From JBGAJN01 sp044224905 (GTDB lineage Bacteria; Verrucomicrobiota; Verrucomicrobiia; Limisphaerales; JBGAJN01), in NCBI GenBank assembly GCA_044224905.1, contig JBGAJN010000002.1:248001-312000 (forward strand): a stretch of 64,000 nucleotides of DNA. Reading direction: 5' to 3'. Shown in pieces: positions 27,822 through 36,883 of this stretch. A program made the translations under genes and the position numbers. Position 1 is the first letter of the stretch; each line of letters begins with the position of its first letter. Under the pieces are notes generated by a model that saw only the letters and a program-made list of their open reading frames with translations, was not told where the DNA came from and did not search any database.

Positions 27822-27825
27822 AAGA

Positions 27826-28059
27826 TTATTGGACTTGAGCTACCTGTTGGATGGGTGCAGGAGCTGGATTGCCCGGGACAGGATTATTGGAACCTCCTGC
27901 CGGCGGACAATACATGAAACCGCGCATGAGACCACCGCCTCCCGGGAGTAAAAAATCCAAGGGAGAGACGCTTTTGGACGCGTTGATGCCGCTGCAGCCC
28001 GTCCCCAAGAGTAGGGCGGGCAGAAATGCCAGCAAACAGCGAGTCCAATTTGGCCTCAT
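27826..28059 (-). CDS. Small lipoprotein heading the hpnH operon
   Basis: A 77-residue predicted lipoprotein. The signal segment CLLAFLPALLLGTGC ends in a lipobox with acylated C22; the mature part is short, Pro/Gly-rich and probably extended (LLPGGGGLMRG, NPVPGNPAPAPIQQVAQVQ). Its stop codon is four bases from the hpnH start, so the genes are very likely co-transcribed and perhaps coupled. No family is recognised. The protein may be a membrane-associated partner of the hopanoid/outer-membrane enzymes, or simply a small lipoprotein of unrelated role. The plus-strand frame covering the same bases is a shadow. Confidence 0.65.
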   Translation of the reverse strand: MRPNWTRCLLAFLPALLLGTGCSGINASKSVSPLDFLLPGGGGLMRGFMYCPPAGGSNNPVPGNPAPAPIQQVAQVQ

Positions 28060-28067
28060 GATGACTG

Positions 28068-28095
28068 ACTATAATTTGCTCCCACCCCTTGGCAA
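28068..28095 (-). promoter_or_regulatory. Weak candidate promoter of the hpnH operon
   Basis: On the minus strand TTGCCA (28090-28095) and TATAGT (28068-28073) are separated by 16 bases. Transcription would start near 28061, almost at the lipoprotein ATG (28059), giving a leaderless or near-leaderless message. A plus-strand TATAAT (28070-28075) overlaps it but has no good -35. Confidence 0.35.
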
Positions 28096-28166
28096 CTCCT
28101 ATTTCCGGCCGGAAAAACCTGCATTGTCTGCGTCACCAAAGCTGGTATCGTTTCTCCAGTCGACAC

Positions 28167-28433
28167 ATGAAACGCCAACAACTTCTCGACCTCTATTTCA
28201 TGGAAGCACGGGCCAAATTGATCGATTTGGCCGCCTTCCTCGACCGCATTGACCGCGGGGAGGGCGAGGCCGATTTCCGCTACGCCGCCTTCAAAAAGGC
28301 GCTCAAAGAGCTCAACGGCCGCCAGCCGCAGCGGGCCAAGCGCGTCCTCCTAAGCCTGAGCGACCCCACTAAGGCACCAATCGCCAAGGCGCCGGGGAAG
28401 GGAGCCATCGGGGCGTGGCCGGGGAAAAGTTGA
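28167..28433 (+). CDS. Small helical protein heading an ebo-like operon
   Basis: An 88-residue protein with no signal peptide. The first 65 residues are predicted helical and highly charged (LYFMEARAKLIDLAAFLDRI, then FRYAAFKKALKELN). The last 25 form a Pro/Lys/Gly-rich tail (APIAKAPGKGAIGAWPGKS). ATG at 28167 is preferred over the longer frame from 28089, which is unlike protein. It is followed after 57 bases by the TatD-like gene and then by eboE. The position resembles EboA in a full ebo cluster, but the protein is too short to be EboA and I cannot show homology. Function unknown. Confidence 0.65.
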   Translation: MKRQQLLDLYFMEARAKLIDLAAFLDRIDRGEGEADFRYAAFKKALKELNGRQPQRAKRVLLSLSDPTKAPIAKAPGKGAIGAWPGKS

Positions 28434-28490
28434 TTCGTGTGTGAGCTGAAAAGATTTCAACTCTCAACCTAAGTTTCTCTCAACTTCTTA

Positions 28491-29300
28491 ATGCGCTACA
28501 TCGAACCTCACGGCCACATGGTCAGCCGCACCACCGACGATTACCGCGACATGGTAACTGCCGGTTGCGCCGCCGTTTGCGAACCCGCCTTCTGGGCCGG
28601 CTACGACCGAAGCTCGGTGGACGGTTTCCACGATTACTTCTGCCAGCTCACCGACTACGAGCCCAAGCGTGCCGCGAAGTTCGGCCTCCCTCACTTCTGC
28701 TGGCTCTGCATCAACCCCAAGGAATCCGAAGACGTCGGCCTCGCGAAAGACGTCCTGTCGTTGATCCCCAAATTCCTCGATCGCCCAAGCGTCCTCGGGA
28801 TCGGTGAAATCGGCCTAAACAAGAATTCGCGCAACGAAATGCAGGTCCTCGAGATGCACGTGGACCTCGCCGCGCAGCACAACCAACTCATTCTCGTCCA
28901 CACGCCGCACCTCGAAGACAAACTTAAGGGCACGCGCCTCATCCTCGACGTCCTCAAGAGCGACAAGCGCATCCGCCCTGAACGTTGCATCATCGACCAC
29001 GTTGAGGAACACACCGTCCAACTCGTGCTCGACGCCGGTTTTTGGGCCGGCATGACGCTTTATCCCGAATCCAAATGCACGGCCGCGCGCGCCATCGACA
29101 TGGTCGAGCAATACGGCAACCAGCGCATCTGGATGAACAGCGCGTGCGATTGGGGCGTGAGCGTGCCGCTCGCCGTGCCGTATGCCGCGCTCGAAATGCG
29201 TCGCCGTGGCCACAGCGCTGAGGCGATCGACAAATTGATTTACCAGAACCCGATCCGGTTCATGAGCCAGACGCCGAAGTTCAAGTTGCCTGCGGCGTAA
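28491..29300 (+). CDS. eboB: TatD-family metal-dependent hydrolase, EboB-like
   Basis: A 269-residue TIM-barrel amidohydrolase of the TatD family. The metal ligands are in place: H7-x-H9 (EPHGHMVS), E106 (LGIGEIGLN), H137 or H140 (LVHTPH), H170 (IIDHVEE) and D220 (ACDWG). It lies 57 bases after the small helical protein and 54 before eboE, which is the reason for suggesting EboB rather than the housekeeping TatD nuclease. Ebo proteins are linked in cyanobacteria to export of the scytonemin precursor, and in other bacteria to secondary metabolites. The true substrate is not known. No Shine-Dalgarno is seen. Confidence 0.75.
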   Translation: MRYIEPHGHMVSRTTDDYRDMVTAGCAAVCEPAFWAGYDRSSVDGFHDYFCQLTDYEPKRAAKFGLPHFCWLCINPKESEDVGLAKDVLSLIPKFLDRPSVLGIGEIGLNKNSRNEMQVLEMHVDLAAQHNQLILVHTPHLEDKLKGTRLILDVLKSDKRIRPERCIIDHVEEHTVQLVLDAGFWAGMTLYPESKCTAARAIDMVEQYGNQRIWMNSACDWGVSVPLAVPYAALEMRRRGHSAEAIDKLIYQNPIRFMSQTPKFKLPAA

Positions 29301-29354
29301 TTCGCAGAACTTTTTCTTCTCCATTCTCCGTGCGGCTGCGGTAAAAGGACGTTG

Positions 29355-30527
29355 ATGAAACTCAACCACGGCCTGCACCTCGCCTACTGCACGAATATTC
29401 ATCGCGGTGAAACGTGGGCGCAGACGTTCGAGACGCTGCAGAAATACACCCTCGCCGTGCGCGACAAGGTGAGCGCCGGCAAGCCCTACGCCATCGGGCT
29501 GCGTCTCGGCGAACAGGCGGCGCGCGAGTTGAGCGATCCCGCCACGCTGCGTTTCTTCCGCGCGTGGCTCGAACGCGAGCATTGCTACGTTTTCACGATC
29601 AACGGATTTCCCTACGGCAAGTTCCACGGCACGCGCGTGAAGGAGCAGGTCTACGCCCCCGATTGGACCACGCCCGAGCGCCTCACCTACACGAACCTCC
29701 TCTTTGACATCCTCGCGCAACTCGTGCCCGGAGGCATCGACGGCAGCGTCAGCACCGTGCCCGTATCGTTCAAGGGTTTCAAACTCAACGAACGCCAGGT
29801 CCGTGCCGCGCGCGAAAATCTTTGGCGCTGTATTGATCACCTCGAACAACTCACGCGCCGCACCGGCAAGAAACTTCACCTCGGCCTTGAGCCCGAGCCG
29901 TGCTGCTTCCTCGAAACCACCGGTGAAGCGGTCGCGTTCTTTGAGCAGCTCCGCGCCGATCGCCCGGGCGATCTCCGCCTCAACGAGCATCTCGGCATCA
30001 ACTACGATTGCTGTCACCTCGGCATCGAATACGAGTCACCCACCGAAGCCATCGCGCGCCTGCGCCGCGCCGGCATCAAGATCAGCAAGATTCACCTGAG
30101 CAACGCGCTCAAGGTTCATCCGACCGCCGAAGCGCGCGCCGCGCTGAAACCGTTCGTCGATGAAGTCTATTTTCACCAGACCATCGAACGTCGTCCGGAC
30201 GGCGAGATCATTCGCTACGGCGATCTTGACGAGGCGCTCGTGACGCCGCTCACCGACGCACCACAACTCGCCGTCGAATGGCGCATCCATTTTCACATCC
30301 CGCTGCACAGCCGGCCCACGGCCCTGTTCGACACCACGCAGGATCACTTGCTCGGCGTGCTCGATGAAGTGCGCAAGACTCCGCAAATGTGCACGCACTT
30401 CGAGATGGAAACCTATACGTGGGAAGTGATGCCGGCGGAACTCAAGAACCGCAACGTCGTTGATCAACTCGTCGCCGAATACCGCTGGACGCTCGATCAA
30501 CTCAAGCAACGCGGGCTGGCGAGCTGA
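29355..30527 (+). CDS. eboE: Metabolite traffic protein EboE (xylose isomerase-like TIM barrel)
   Basis: A 390-residue protein with EboE hallmarks: MKLNHGLHLAYCTNIHRGET at the N-terminus, TINGFPYGKFHGTRVKEQVY, then HLGLEPEPCCFLETTGE, GINYDCCHLGIEYE and FEMETYTWEVMP. The fold is that of xylose isomerase-like TIM barrels with clustered Glu, Asp and His residues that probably bind a metal. AAAGGA upstream of the ATG is one of the few good Shine-Dalgarno sequences in this window. A TTG at 29352 is also open but unnecessary. EboC (prenyltransferase), EboD (sugar-phosphate cyclase) and EboF are not present, so the cluster is partial. It is convergent with the alpha-2-macroglobulin gene. Confidence 0.82.
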   Translation: MKLNHGLHLAYCTNIHRGETWAQTFETLQKYTLAVRDKVSAGKPYAIGLRLGEQAARELSDPATLRFFRAWLEREHCYVFTINGFPYGKFHGTRVKEQVYAPDWTTPERLTYTNLLFDILAQLVPGGIDGSVSTVPVSFKGFKLNERQVRAARENLWRCIDHLEQLTRRTGKKLHLGLEPEPCCFLETTGEAVAFFEQLRADRPGDLRLNEHLGINYDCCHLGIEYESPTEAIARLRRAGIKISKIHLSNALKVHPTAEARAALKPFVDEVYFHQTIERRPDGEIIRYGDLDEALVTPLTDAPQLAVEWRIHFHIPLHSRPTALFDTTQDHLLGVLDEVRKTPQMCTHFEMETYTWEVMPAELKNRNVVDQLVAEYRWTLDQLKQRGLAS

Positions 30528-30544
30528 TCGATTCGCCCCGCGGA

Positions 30545-33500
30545 TCAAGGCTTCGCGTCCTCAACCGTCACGCGCACCTCGGCGCCGTTGCAGCGGATTT
30601 CGGGCACATACATCGCGTGGCCGAGCACCGGCAACGCGTGGAAATTGCCGGGCACTTCGGCGCGGAAGTCGTAGCGGATTTCCCAGACACCTTCGGGGAG
30701 TTTGTCCACGAACAGCGCCACCTTGCGGTCGCGGAGTTCCTGATAAACCCAGCGTGAGCGGCCGGTGAAATCGGTGTCGGACATCGGGACCGGCCGCACA
30801 ATGCTCGTGGGCGCGATGCCACCGATGCGGCGCGCGGCTCCGCCGCCCTTCTTCTTCGAGGGTGCGACCTGCGGAGCGACGGCGGCAGCAGGTTTGGCGG
30901 CACTGAACTTCCTTTCGACCGCGCCGCTCTTCATCTCGCGCGCGTAGAGCGATTCGCCGCTGCGGATTTCCACGGCCTCGAAACCCGCGGGCTTGAGGTC
31001 CTCGAAGAGGAGATACTCGTAGTTGTTCTTCGTCTCGACGGTCAGCACGGTCTCGATGCGCTCGCCGCTTTTCACGCTCTCGCCGTCCTTAAGCGGCACG
31101 CGGTCATACACGAAGCCCTTCAACAAGGTCGGGCGGCCCACCAGTTTGTAATACTCGCGCTTCACGAAGATTTCGTTGCCTGCGGGCGTGATGGGTTCTT
31201 CGAGGCTGAAGAACTTCGCCTCCGCCGCGAAATACACCGCGCCGTCGCCCTTGCGTTTGATGCGGATTTCGTTCGCTCCGTCCTTGATGAGCTTCGGGTC
31301 CACGGTGAAACGGCTCGGGGCATTGAACACATCCGCACCGCTGACCTTGCGGTCGGCCACCTTGGAGCCGTTGACGAACACGCTGAACTCCAGCTCCGGC
31401 TTCAATTCGCCGCTCACCTTGAGGTAATCGTTCATCGCCAGCACGACGATGGCGGTGTCGCGCGTGTTGCTCCACTGCGCCCCGCGGCGGTTCTTGATGA
31501 GCCAGTTGGTGACCGGCTCGATGAGCGGGTTCTTCGGGTCAATCGTCAGCAGCGCGCGCAACGCGAACGCCGTCGCCTCCACGCCGCCGTCGGACCAGCG
31601 CCAATAGACGCCGTCCTCTCCCCAATGCGCGGTGCCCATCACGCCCTTGTTCGCGGGCGTGGCGCCGCCGATGAGCACGCTGGCGTCAGGCCGCTCATCC
31701 CGCTTCACACCGTTCTCCAGATTCTCGATGAGCGTCTTCGCTTCGGCAGCTTTGCCGAAATGATGCGCGGACAAGGCGAACAGCGCTCGCGTGTAGGCGT
31801 TAAGCGATTCGCGGTTCGTCCAGAGGTTGTCGAACGCCTTCTTCTCGAAGTTCGACAGACCCGCTTCTTTGAGCGACGCCCTGTAAACGGCGCGCGCGTG
31901 CAGCATCCACGCCTGCATGTCCGGATTCAGTTCCTCTTCGACGAGCGTCTTGTCGAGAAACGCCGCGCCGCGTTCGAGGACGTTGCCTTTGATTTCCACG
32001 CCAGACTGCTTGGCAAGCGTGAGGCCCCACACGACGTAGGCCGTCATCCAATGGTCGCTCTCGCCCTGCTTCCACCAGCCCCAGCCGCCATCGCCGTGCT
32101 GGAAATCGTAGAGACGTTCGAGTCCGGCCTTCACCATCTCGTCGAGCTTGGCGAGGTCCTTCTTGCCTTTCGGATGCGTGGCCGCAGCGCTCGCTGCTTC
32201 GATGCCGCCGAAGACGCGGCTCATCACGTCTTCCGGTTGCAGGCCCAGATCGCGCAGCGTCTTGGCGGTGATGGCGGCGGGGAGGAAACGGCTCATCGTC
32301 TGCTCGGTGCAGCCGTAGGGGTAATCAATCAGGTAAGGCAACGCGTCGAGCATCGTGACGGCGAGGCTCGGCGTGACCTGCACGGTGAGCGACGTGGACT
32401 CCGGCTTGCGCGCCTGCGGGATGTCGAGCTTCACGGTAATGTCGTTGCCGCGGACTTTGCCGGCCTTGGTGATGAACTTCTCGATGCCGTGCTCGTGCGC
32501 GACGTAAGTCTTCTCCATCGCGTCGGAATACTTGCCGCCGCGGCCGGTGACTTTGAGTTTCACGGGGCCGGCGCTTTTCACGAACATAGCCCAATCTTCG
32601 CGCACCTCGCCGTTGGCGGGGACCGTGACGGAAGCGGCGCGCTTGCCCTTAACCACAATGCCGTCCTTGATGCCGATGCCACTGATGACCAATCCGTCCG
32701 CGTCCAAGGAAGTCTGCACTGACAACGGCTGATCGGTGTTGTTGTTGATGACGGCGGACACAAGCACCGTGTCGCCCACGACGAAGAAGCGCGGTGCTTG
32801 CAGGCGGACGATGAGCGGCTGCTTGGTGCGCGTATTGGTGCTTGCGAGGCCGAACTGATTCCCGTCGCTCACCGCGCGCGCGCTGGCCTTCCAGCCGGTG
32901 AGGGAGTCGGGATACTTCACCTTCACGGTGGCCTTGCCCTTGGCGTCGGTCTTCAAGTCGGGCTGCCAGAGAATCGTGGAGCGGAAATCGGAACGGACCA
33001 CTACGGCGGGCCCTCCAACTTCGCCGAGGTCCTTGAGCCCGAGCTGCGGTTCGCTCTTGTCGGCCATCGCCTTCATTAACATTCGCCCCGCACCGCGCAT
33101 CGAGCCCACGGGCGCGGACGCTGGCATTGCCGTTCCGGCAACACCGCTGATCATGCCCCCGAAGCTGAGGTTGCCCGATTTGGTAAACGTCGACTCTCCC
33201 GCGGCGTCCATCGCCAGCACTCCGCCATTGATTGCAAGGGCGCCGCTGTAAGTGTTCACGCCGTTCAATCTCAGGGTTTCAAACTCCACCGCATCGGTTC
33301 TGGCCAAGCCCGACTTGCGCTTTCGCTTGCCGCTTTCATCCGCCTCGCGCTCATCGAACAACTCGTCCTTCTCGCCCTTCAGCAGCTTCGCGTAGCTCTT
33401 CCAGTTCATTGTCGCCTGCATCTGGATTTGATGCGGGCGCTTGGTGCCGTAGAAAAATTGCCGGATGTCGCTGGCGTAATCGGACTGGATGTAAGTGATC

Positions 33501-36500
33501 GATTCATCGAAGAGCGAAAACGCCACTTCGGCGCTCACGGCTTTGCCAGCGTGATCGCGGGTGGTGATGGTGAACGAGCCATCTTCGCGGGGCTGGTATT
33601 GGGCGCGGTCGGGCTTCACGTCCACGGTCAGGAAATTCTTCGTGGGCGGCACGACGATTTGTTTCGTGTCGGTGAACAGTTGCCGGTCAGTTACAAGCGC
33701 GGCACTCACGAAAAAGTTCGGCACGTGCTTCTCGGTAATGTCCAGCTCAACGAGCTTCACGGTGCCCGTCACGTGGACGAGTTGGTAGCTCATCAAGTCC
33801 TCGACTTCAGTCGTGAACAGCACGTAACGGTCGGCCGTTGGTGTGACCAACATCACCGGCGCGCGCTGGCCGACGCGGAACGTGTCCTTATCCGCGATGA
33901 TTTCCACGCCGCCGTGGCGGTAGCCGATCTCCGTCGTGGCGTTGTTCGCGACCCACACGGTCGTCTCGGCGCGAATGGGCTGCGGCGGGCGCTTGGGCGC
34001 AACGTCCTCGCTCAACCACGTCACGCGATAGTAGCCCTCGCGTTCTGGCGAGAAGGTGAACTCGCCCTTGCCCTCGGCGTCGGCCTTCACGGTGAGCGTC
34101 TTGATTTCGTCGCGCTCGTATCCGCGGAATTTCAGCCGCCAATCCTTCTGGTCGGGACGATCGGGCGCGGGCGGCCAGATTTTCTTCTGCGCCTGGAGTT
34201 TTTTGAGTTCGTCGCCTTTCACTTCGCGACCGTCGGGTGCGATCCAGATTTCATACCAATACTCGCGCATCAATTTCACGATGCCCTCGGCGACGACGGG
34301 CTGGTCGTTCGCGTCGCTCGCCTTGAACTCCACGCGCACCTTGTCCTGCGGTCGGTAGAGATTGTGTTCGGGCCGCGCGAAGACGTAATAGCGTTGCTGT
34401 GTGACGCGCACGGTGCCGTTGCCGGTGATTTCGCGTCGGCTCGAATCCGTCACGCGCGCTTCGACGCGATACTCGAAATCCTGCCCGCCGCCCTTGGGCG
34501 TATCGAAGGTGAGCGTGGCCTTGCCGGTCGCGTCGGTCTTGAGCGTCTCGCGTTTGATGATTTGTCCTCCACCTCCGCCGCGACCCCAATGGCCGGAGCG
34601 ATTCGCGTTCTCGTCCATGTCCTCGTAGAACCACGGGAAATCGCGCTCGCGCCGCCACGTGCGCCAGAACGGATCCTGATAAACGAGCACCTCGACGCTC
34701 GCGTTGGCGACGGCGCCGCCGAAATAATAATCCGCCTGCACGCTCACTTCGACCGTCTCGCCGAGGCGGAACGCCTTGCGCTGCGACTTGCCGTCGGCGG
34801 TCTTTTCCTCCGGCGTCTGCACGGTGACTTTGAACTCCGGCAGCTTGTATTCCTCGAGCCGGAACAACTGTGCGTTGCCGATGTGCTGCTTGCGGCCCTC
34901 GTTCCAGAACTGGATTTGATATTCGCCGAGTGGCATCGCCTCAGTGAGTTCGAGCGAGCCCCACGCGCTGCCAAAGGTGTTGAGCTTCGCCTTGTCGGTC
35001 TTCACCTTCGCACCGCGCGGATCGGTGATTTCAAACTCAAGCGTTGTGTCGGTCGGCGTGGAATAAACCGAGCCGTTGTAACGGCGCGCGATGAACTTCC
35101 ACTGCACCGTCTCCTTGGGGCGATACGCGGGGCGGTCGGTGAAGGCGTAAATCTTCCAGCGCTCGAACTCGGCGCGGCCCCAGTAACTGTTGCCCGTGCT
35201 GAACGCCTGTCGGTCTGCGCTGACGGCGGCGACGAAAACTTCGTGATTGTTGTTCGCATTGCCCGACATGTCGAAGACCGCAATGCCGTCGGCGTTCACT
35301 TCTTTCTCCGATTCGCGCGACTGCCAGCGATTGTTGTCATGCCAACGCTCCCATAGTTTCACCTTGCCCTCGCGCTGCGGTGACGAGTTGATCGCGTTGC
35401 AGAAATAAACGAGCGATTGTTTGCCGGAAGTCTTCAGCACCAGTGCGGCGTCGCTCACGAGCACGATTTCGCGCGACGATTTTCCACCGCCGCGCGCTTC
35501 GAGCACGTAGGCGCCGGGCTTGAGTTTCTTCTCGAGGCGCAGCGTGACGTTGCCGGGCTGGTAATCCTTCTTGTCCTTCGTGTCGTGCGACCACTCCTTG
35601 AGCTTCTCACGGCCCGCGAGGTCAATCGATTGAAGCCAGTCCTTGCGCCGACGATCATCGGTGGGGCCGAGGTTCACGTCCTTGGTAAGCGTCACCGGAT
35701 AGAGCGCGAGTTCGATGCGGCCGACGTTGCGCCAGTTGAGGTGATACTGAATCTCCGAGTCCGGCAGGAAGAAATGCGAGACGCTCACGCCGACTTGCTC
35801 GTCCGTAATGTTCTTGATCTGCTGCGGCGCCTGCTCGAAGTAGCGGGACTCGCCCTTGGTAAACTCGCGCGTGAGGCGGCGGAAGAGTTCGAGCGCCTTC
35901 ACGTAGTCCGGTTCCTGGCGCCAGTTGCCGTCCTTGAGCGGAACCGCTCGGCCCTGGCTTGCCATCCACTCGGCATATTGATAGAGCGCATCGTCATACC
36001 AATCGGTGCTCTTGCCGGGCTTAATGGCGGCTTCGAAATGTTCCGGGATTCTGGCGCGCACGTCCCAGTCGCCGCCATGATACTGGAAAGAAACCGCGAG
36101 GAGATAATTCGCGTGCGCTTTGTCATTGTCGGTGACAGCGATCTTGAGCGCGTTCTCCAGAATGTTTCGCGGAAGCACGTTCCCGTAGTTGCCGTAACGA
36201 TAGTAAGGCTCGGCTCGCGGGGGCTTGGCGGAACGCCACACGATGTCGAGGTAACGCTGACGCGCCTCGTCGCTCACGGACTGGCCCGCCCACCAATCGA
36301 GCGCGTTCTGATAGAAAGGCCACGCCGCGCCCCAGTTCATCTGGTTGCGCCGTGTCCACCAGAAATCCCCGAGAGACTCCTGCGCTTCGACCCACACGCG
36401 GTCCTTGTCCTCCGTGCGCTGGATGTCGCGCACCATTTTGTCGAGCGCATCGCGCGCGGCATCGAGCTTGGTCGTATCCGCACGCTGCGTGCTGGCCTCG

Positions 36501-36727
36501 GCGCGCCATTGGGTGTCCGCGAGGCGGAACTGCACCCAGCGCTGATTGGCGGGCGGGAGGTTGGTGACGTTGATCTTGGTGTAAGCCTCGCGAGCTTTGG
36601 CGAAGGATTTTTCGGCGAACAACCGCTCAGCCTCGGCCTTGAGCTGCGGATAGTCCGCCGGCTGAGCGGGGAGTAGCGTGGTATGGAAAACAGCCGCGAA
36701 GGCGGCGAGCAGGAAACGCAATTTCAT
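30545..36727 (-). CDS. Alpha-2-macroglobulin family protein with thioester motif
   Basis: A 2060-residue secreted protein (signal MKLRFLLAAFAAVFHTTLL). The first ~300 residues look like TPR-type helices (FAEKSFAKAREAYTKINV), followed by macroglobulin beta domains. The thioester GCTEQ contains C1473 and Q1476 and is followed by an alpha-toroid thioester domain (FQHGDGGWGWW). The C-terminal receptor-like domain begins around 1800. Bacterial forms are periplasmic protease traps, with a bait loop cut by invading proteases. In the bait position (about 1120-1215) lies LRLNGVNTYSGALAINGG, which resembles autotransporter-associated beta-strand repeats. The usual partner, penicillin-binding protein 1C, is not adjacent. 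It has no close operon partner. Confidence 0.93.
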   Translation of the reverse strand: MKLRFLLAAFAAVFHTTLLPAQPADYPQLKAEAERLFAEKSFAKAREAYTKINVTNLPPANQRWVQFRLADTQWRAEASTQRADTTKLDAARDALDKMVRDIQRTEDKDRVWVEAQESLGDFWWTRRNQMNWGAAWPFYQNALDWWAGQSVSDEARQRYLDIVWRSAKPPRAEPYYRYGNYGNVLPRNILENALKIAVTDNDKAHANYLLAVSFQYHGGDWDVRARIPEHFEAAIKPGKSTDWYDDALYQYAEWMASQGRAVPLKDGNWRQEPDYVKALELFRRLTREFTKGESRYFEQAPQQIKNITDEQVGVSVSHFFLPDSEIQYHLNWRNVGRIELALYPVTLTKDVNLGPTDDRRRKDWLQSIDLAGREKLKEWSHDTKDKKDYQPGNVTLRLEKKLKPGAYVLEARGGGKSSREIVLVSDAALVLKTSGKQSLVYFCNAINSSPQREGKVKLWERWHDNNRWQSRESEKEVNADGIAVFDMSGNANNNHEVFVAAVSADRQAFSTGNSYWGRAEFERWKIYAFTDRPAYRPKETVQWKFIARRYNGSVYSTPTDTTLEFEITDPRGAKVKTDKAKLNTFGSAWGSLELTEAMPLGEYQIQFWNEGRKQHIGNAQLFRLEEYKLPEFKVTVQTPEEKTADGKSQRKAFRLGETVEVSVQADYYFGGAVANASVEVLVYQDPFWRTWRRERDFPWFYEDMDENANRSGHWGRGGGGGQIIKRETLKTDATGKATLTFDTPKGGGQDFEYRVEARVTDSSRREITGNGTVRVTQQRYYVFARPEHNLYRPQDKVRVEFKASDANDQPVVAEGIVKLMREYWYEIWIAPDGREVKGDELKKLQAQKKIWPPAPDRPDQKDWRLKFRGYERDEIKTLTVKADAEGKGEFTFSPEREGYYRVTWLSEDVAPKRPPQPIRAETTVWVANNATTEIGYRHGGVEIIADKDTFRVGQRAPVMLVTPTADRYVLFTTEVEDLMSYQLVHVTGTVKLVELDITEKHVPNFFVSAALVTDRQLFTDTKQIVVPPTKNFLTVDVKPDRAQYQPREDGSFTITTRDHAGKAVSAEVAFSLFDESITYIQSDYASDIRQFFYGTKRPHQIQMQATMNWKSYAKLLKGEKDELFDEREADESGKRKRKSGLARTDAVEFETLRLNGVNTYSGALAINGGVLAMDAAGESTFTKSGNLSFGGMISGVAGTAMPASAPVGSMRGAGRMLMKAMADKSEPQLGLKDLGEVGGPAVVVRSDFRSTILWQPDLKTDAKGKATVKVKYPDSLTGWKASARAVSDGNQFGLASTNTRTKQPLIVRLQAPRFFVVGDTVLVSAVINNNTDQPLSVQTSLDADGLVISGIGIKDGIVVKGKRAASVTVPANGEVREDWAMFVKSAGPVKLKVTGRGGKYSDAMEKTYVAHEHGIEKFITKAGKVRGNDITVKLDIPQARKPESTSLTVQVTPSLAVTMLDALPYLIDYPYGCTEQTMSRFLPAAITAKTLRDLGLQPEDVMSRVFGGIEAASAAATHPKGKKDLAKLDEMVKAGLERLYDFQHGDGGWGWWKQGESDHWMTAYVVWGLTLAKQSGVEIKGNVLERGAAFLDKTLVEEELNPDMQAWMLHARAVYRASLKEAGLSNFEKKAFDNLWTNRESLNAYTRALFALSAHHFGKAAEAKTLIENLENGVKRDERPDASVLIGGATPANKGVMGTAHWGEDGVYWRWSDGGVEATAFALRALLTIDPKNPLIEPVTNWLIKNRRGAQWSNTRDTAIVVLAMNDYLKVSGELKPELEFSVFVNGSKVADRKVSGADVFNAPSRFTVDPKLIKDGANEIRIKRKGDGAVYFAAEAKFFSLEEPITPAGNEIFVKREYYKLVGRPTLLKGFVYDRVPLKDGESVKSGERIETVLTVETKNNYEYLLFEDLKPAGFEAVEIRSGESLYAREMKSGAVERKFSAAKPAAAVAPQVAPSKKKGGGAARRIGGIAPTSIVRPVPMSDTDFTGRSRWVYQELRDRKVALFVDKLPEGVWEIRYDFRAEVPGNFHALPVLGHAMYVPEIRCNGAEVRVTVEDAKP

Positions 36728-36883
36728 AGTTGTCGCCCTGTTGGACGGGATGCCTAGGAGAATACTCCCGCGAAGTGCGACGTGTCACGACAGGAGCGAC
36801 CGTAAGCCCTCCGGGCAAGACGCGGCGCAGGGGGCAGGCGGTGCGGTTGGATTAACGGCTGAGCGCCGTTCGCCCCAGTCGCT

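Noticed and set aside
28815..30017. 400-residue minus-strand frame opposite eboB and eboE
   Set aside because: Antisense shadow spanning two genes with clear family motifs on the other strand.
33428..35356. 642-residue open frame on the plus strand within the macroglobulin gene
   Set aside because: It is antisense to a well-supported gene, rich in His/Arg/Leu with no domain texture, and typical of GC-rich antisense frames.
36854..36870. Hairpin AACGGC / GCCGTT in the spacer between the small secreted protein and the macroglobulin gene
   Set aside because: Only a 6-bp stem and no T-run, so a terminator call is not supported.
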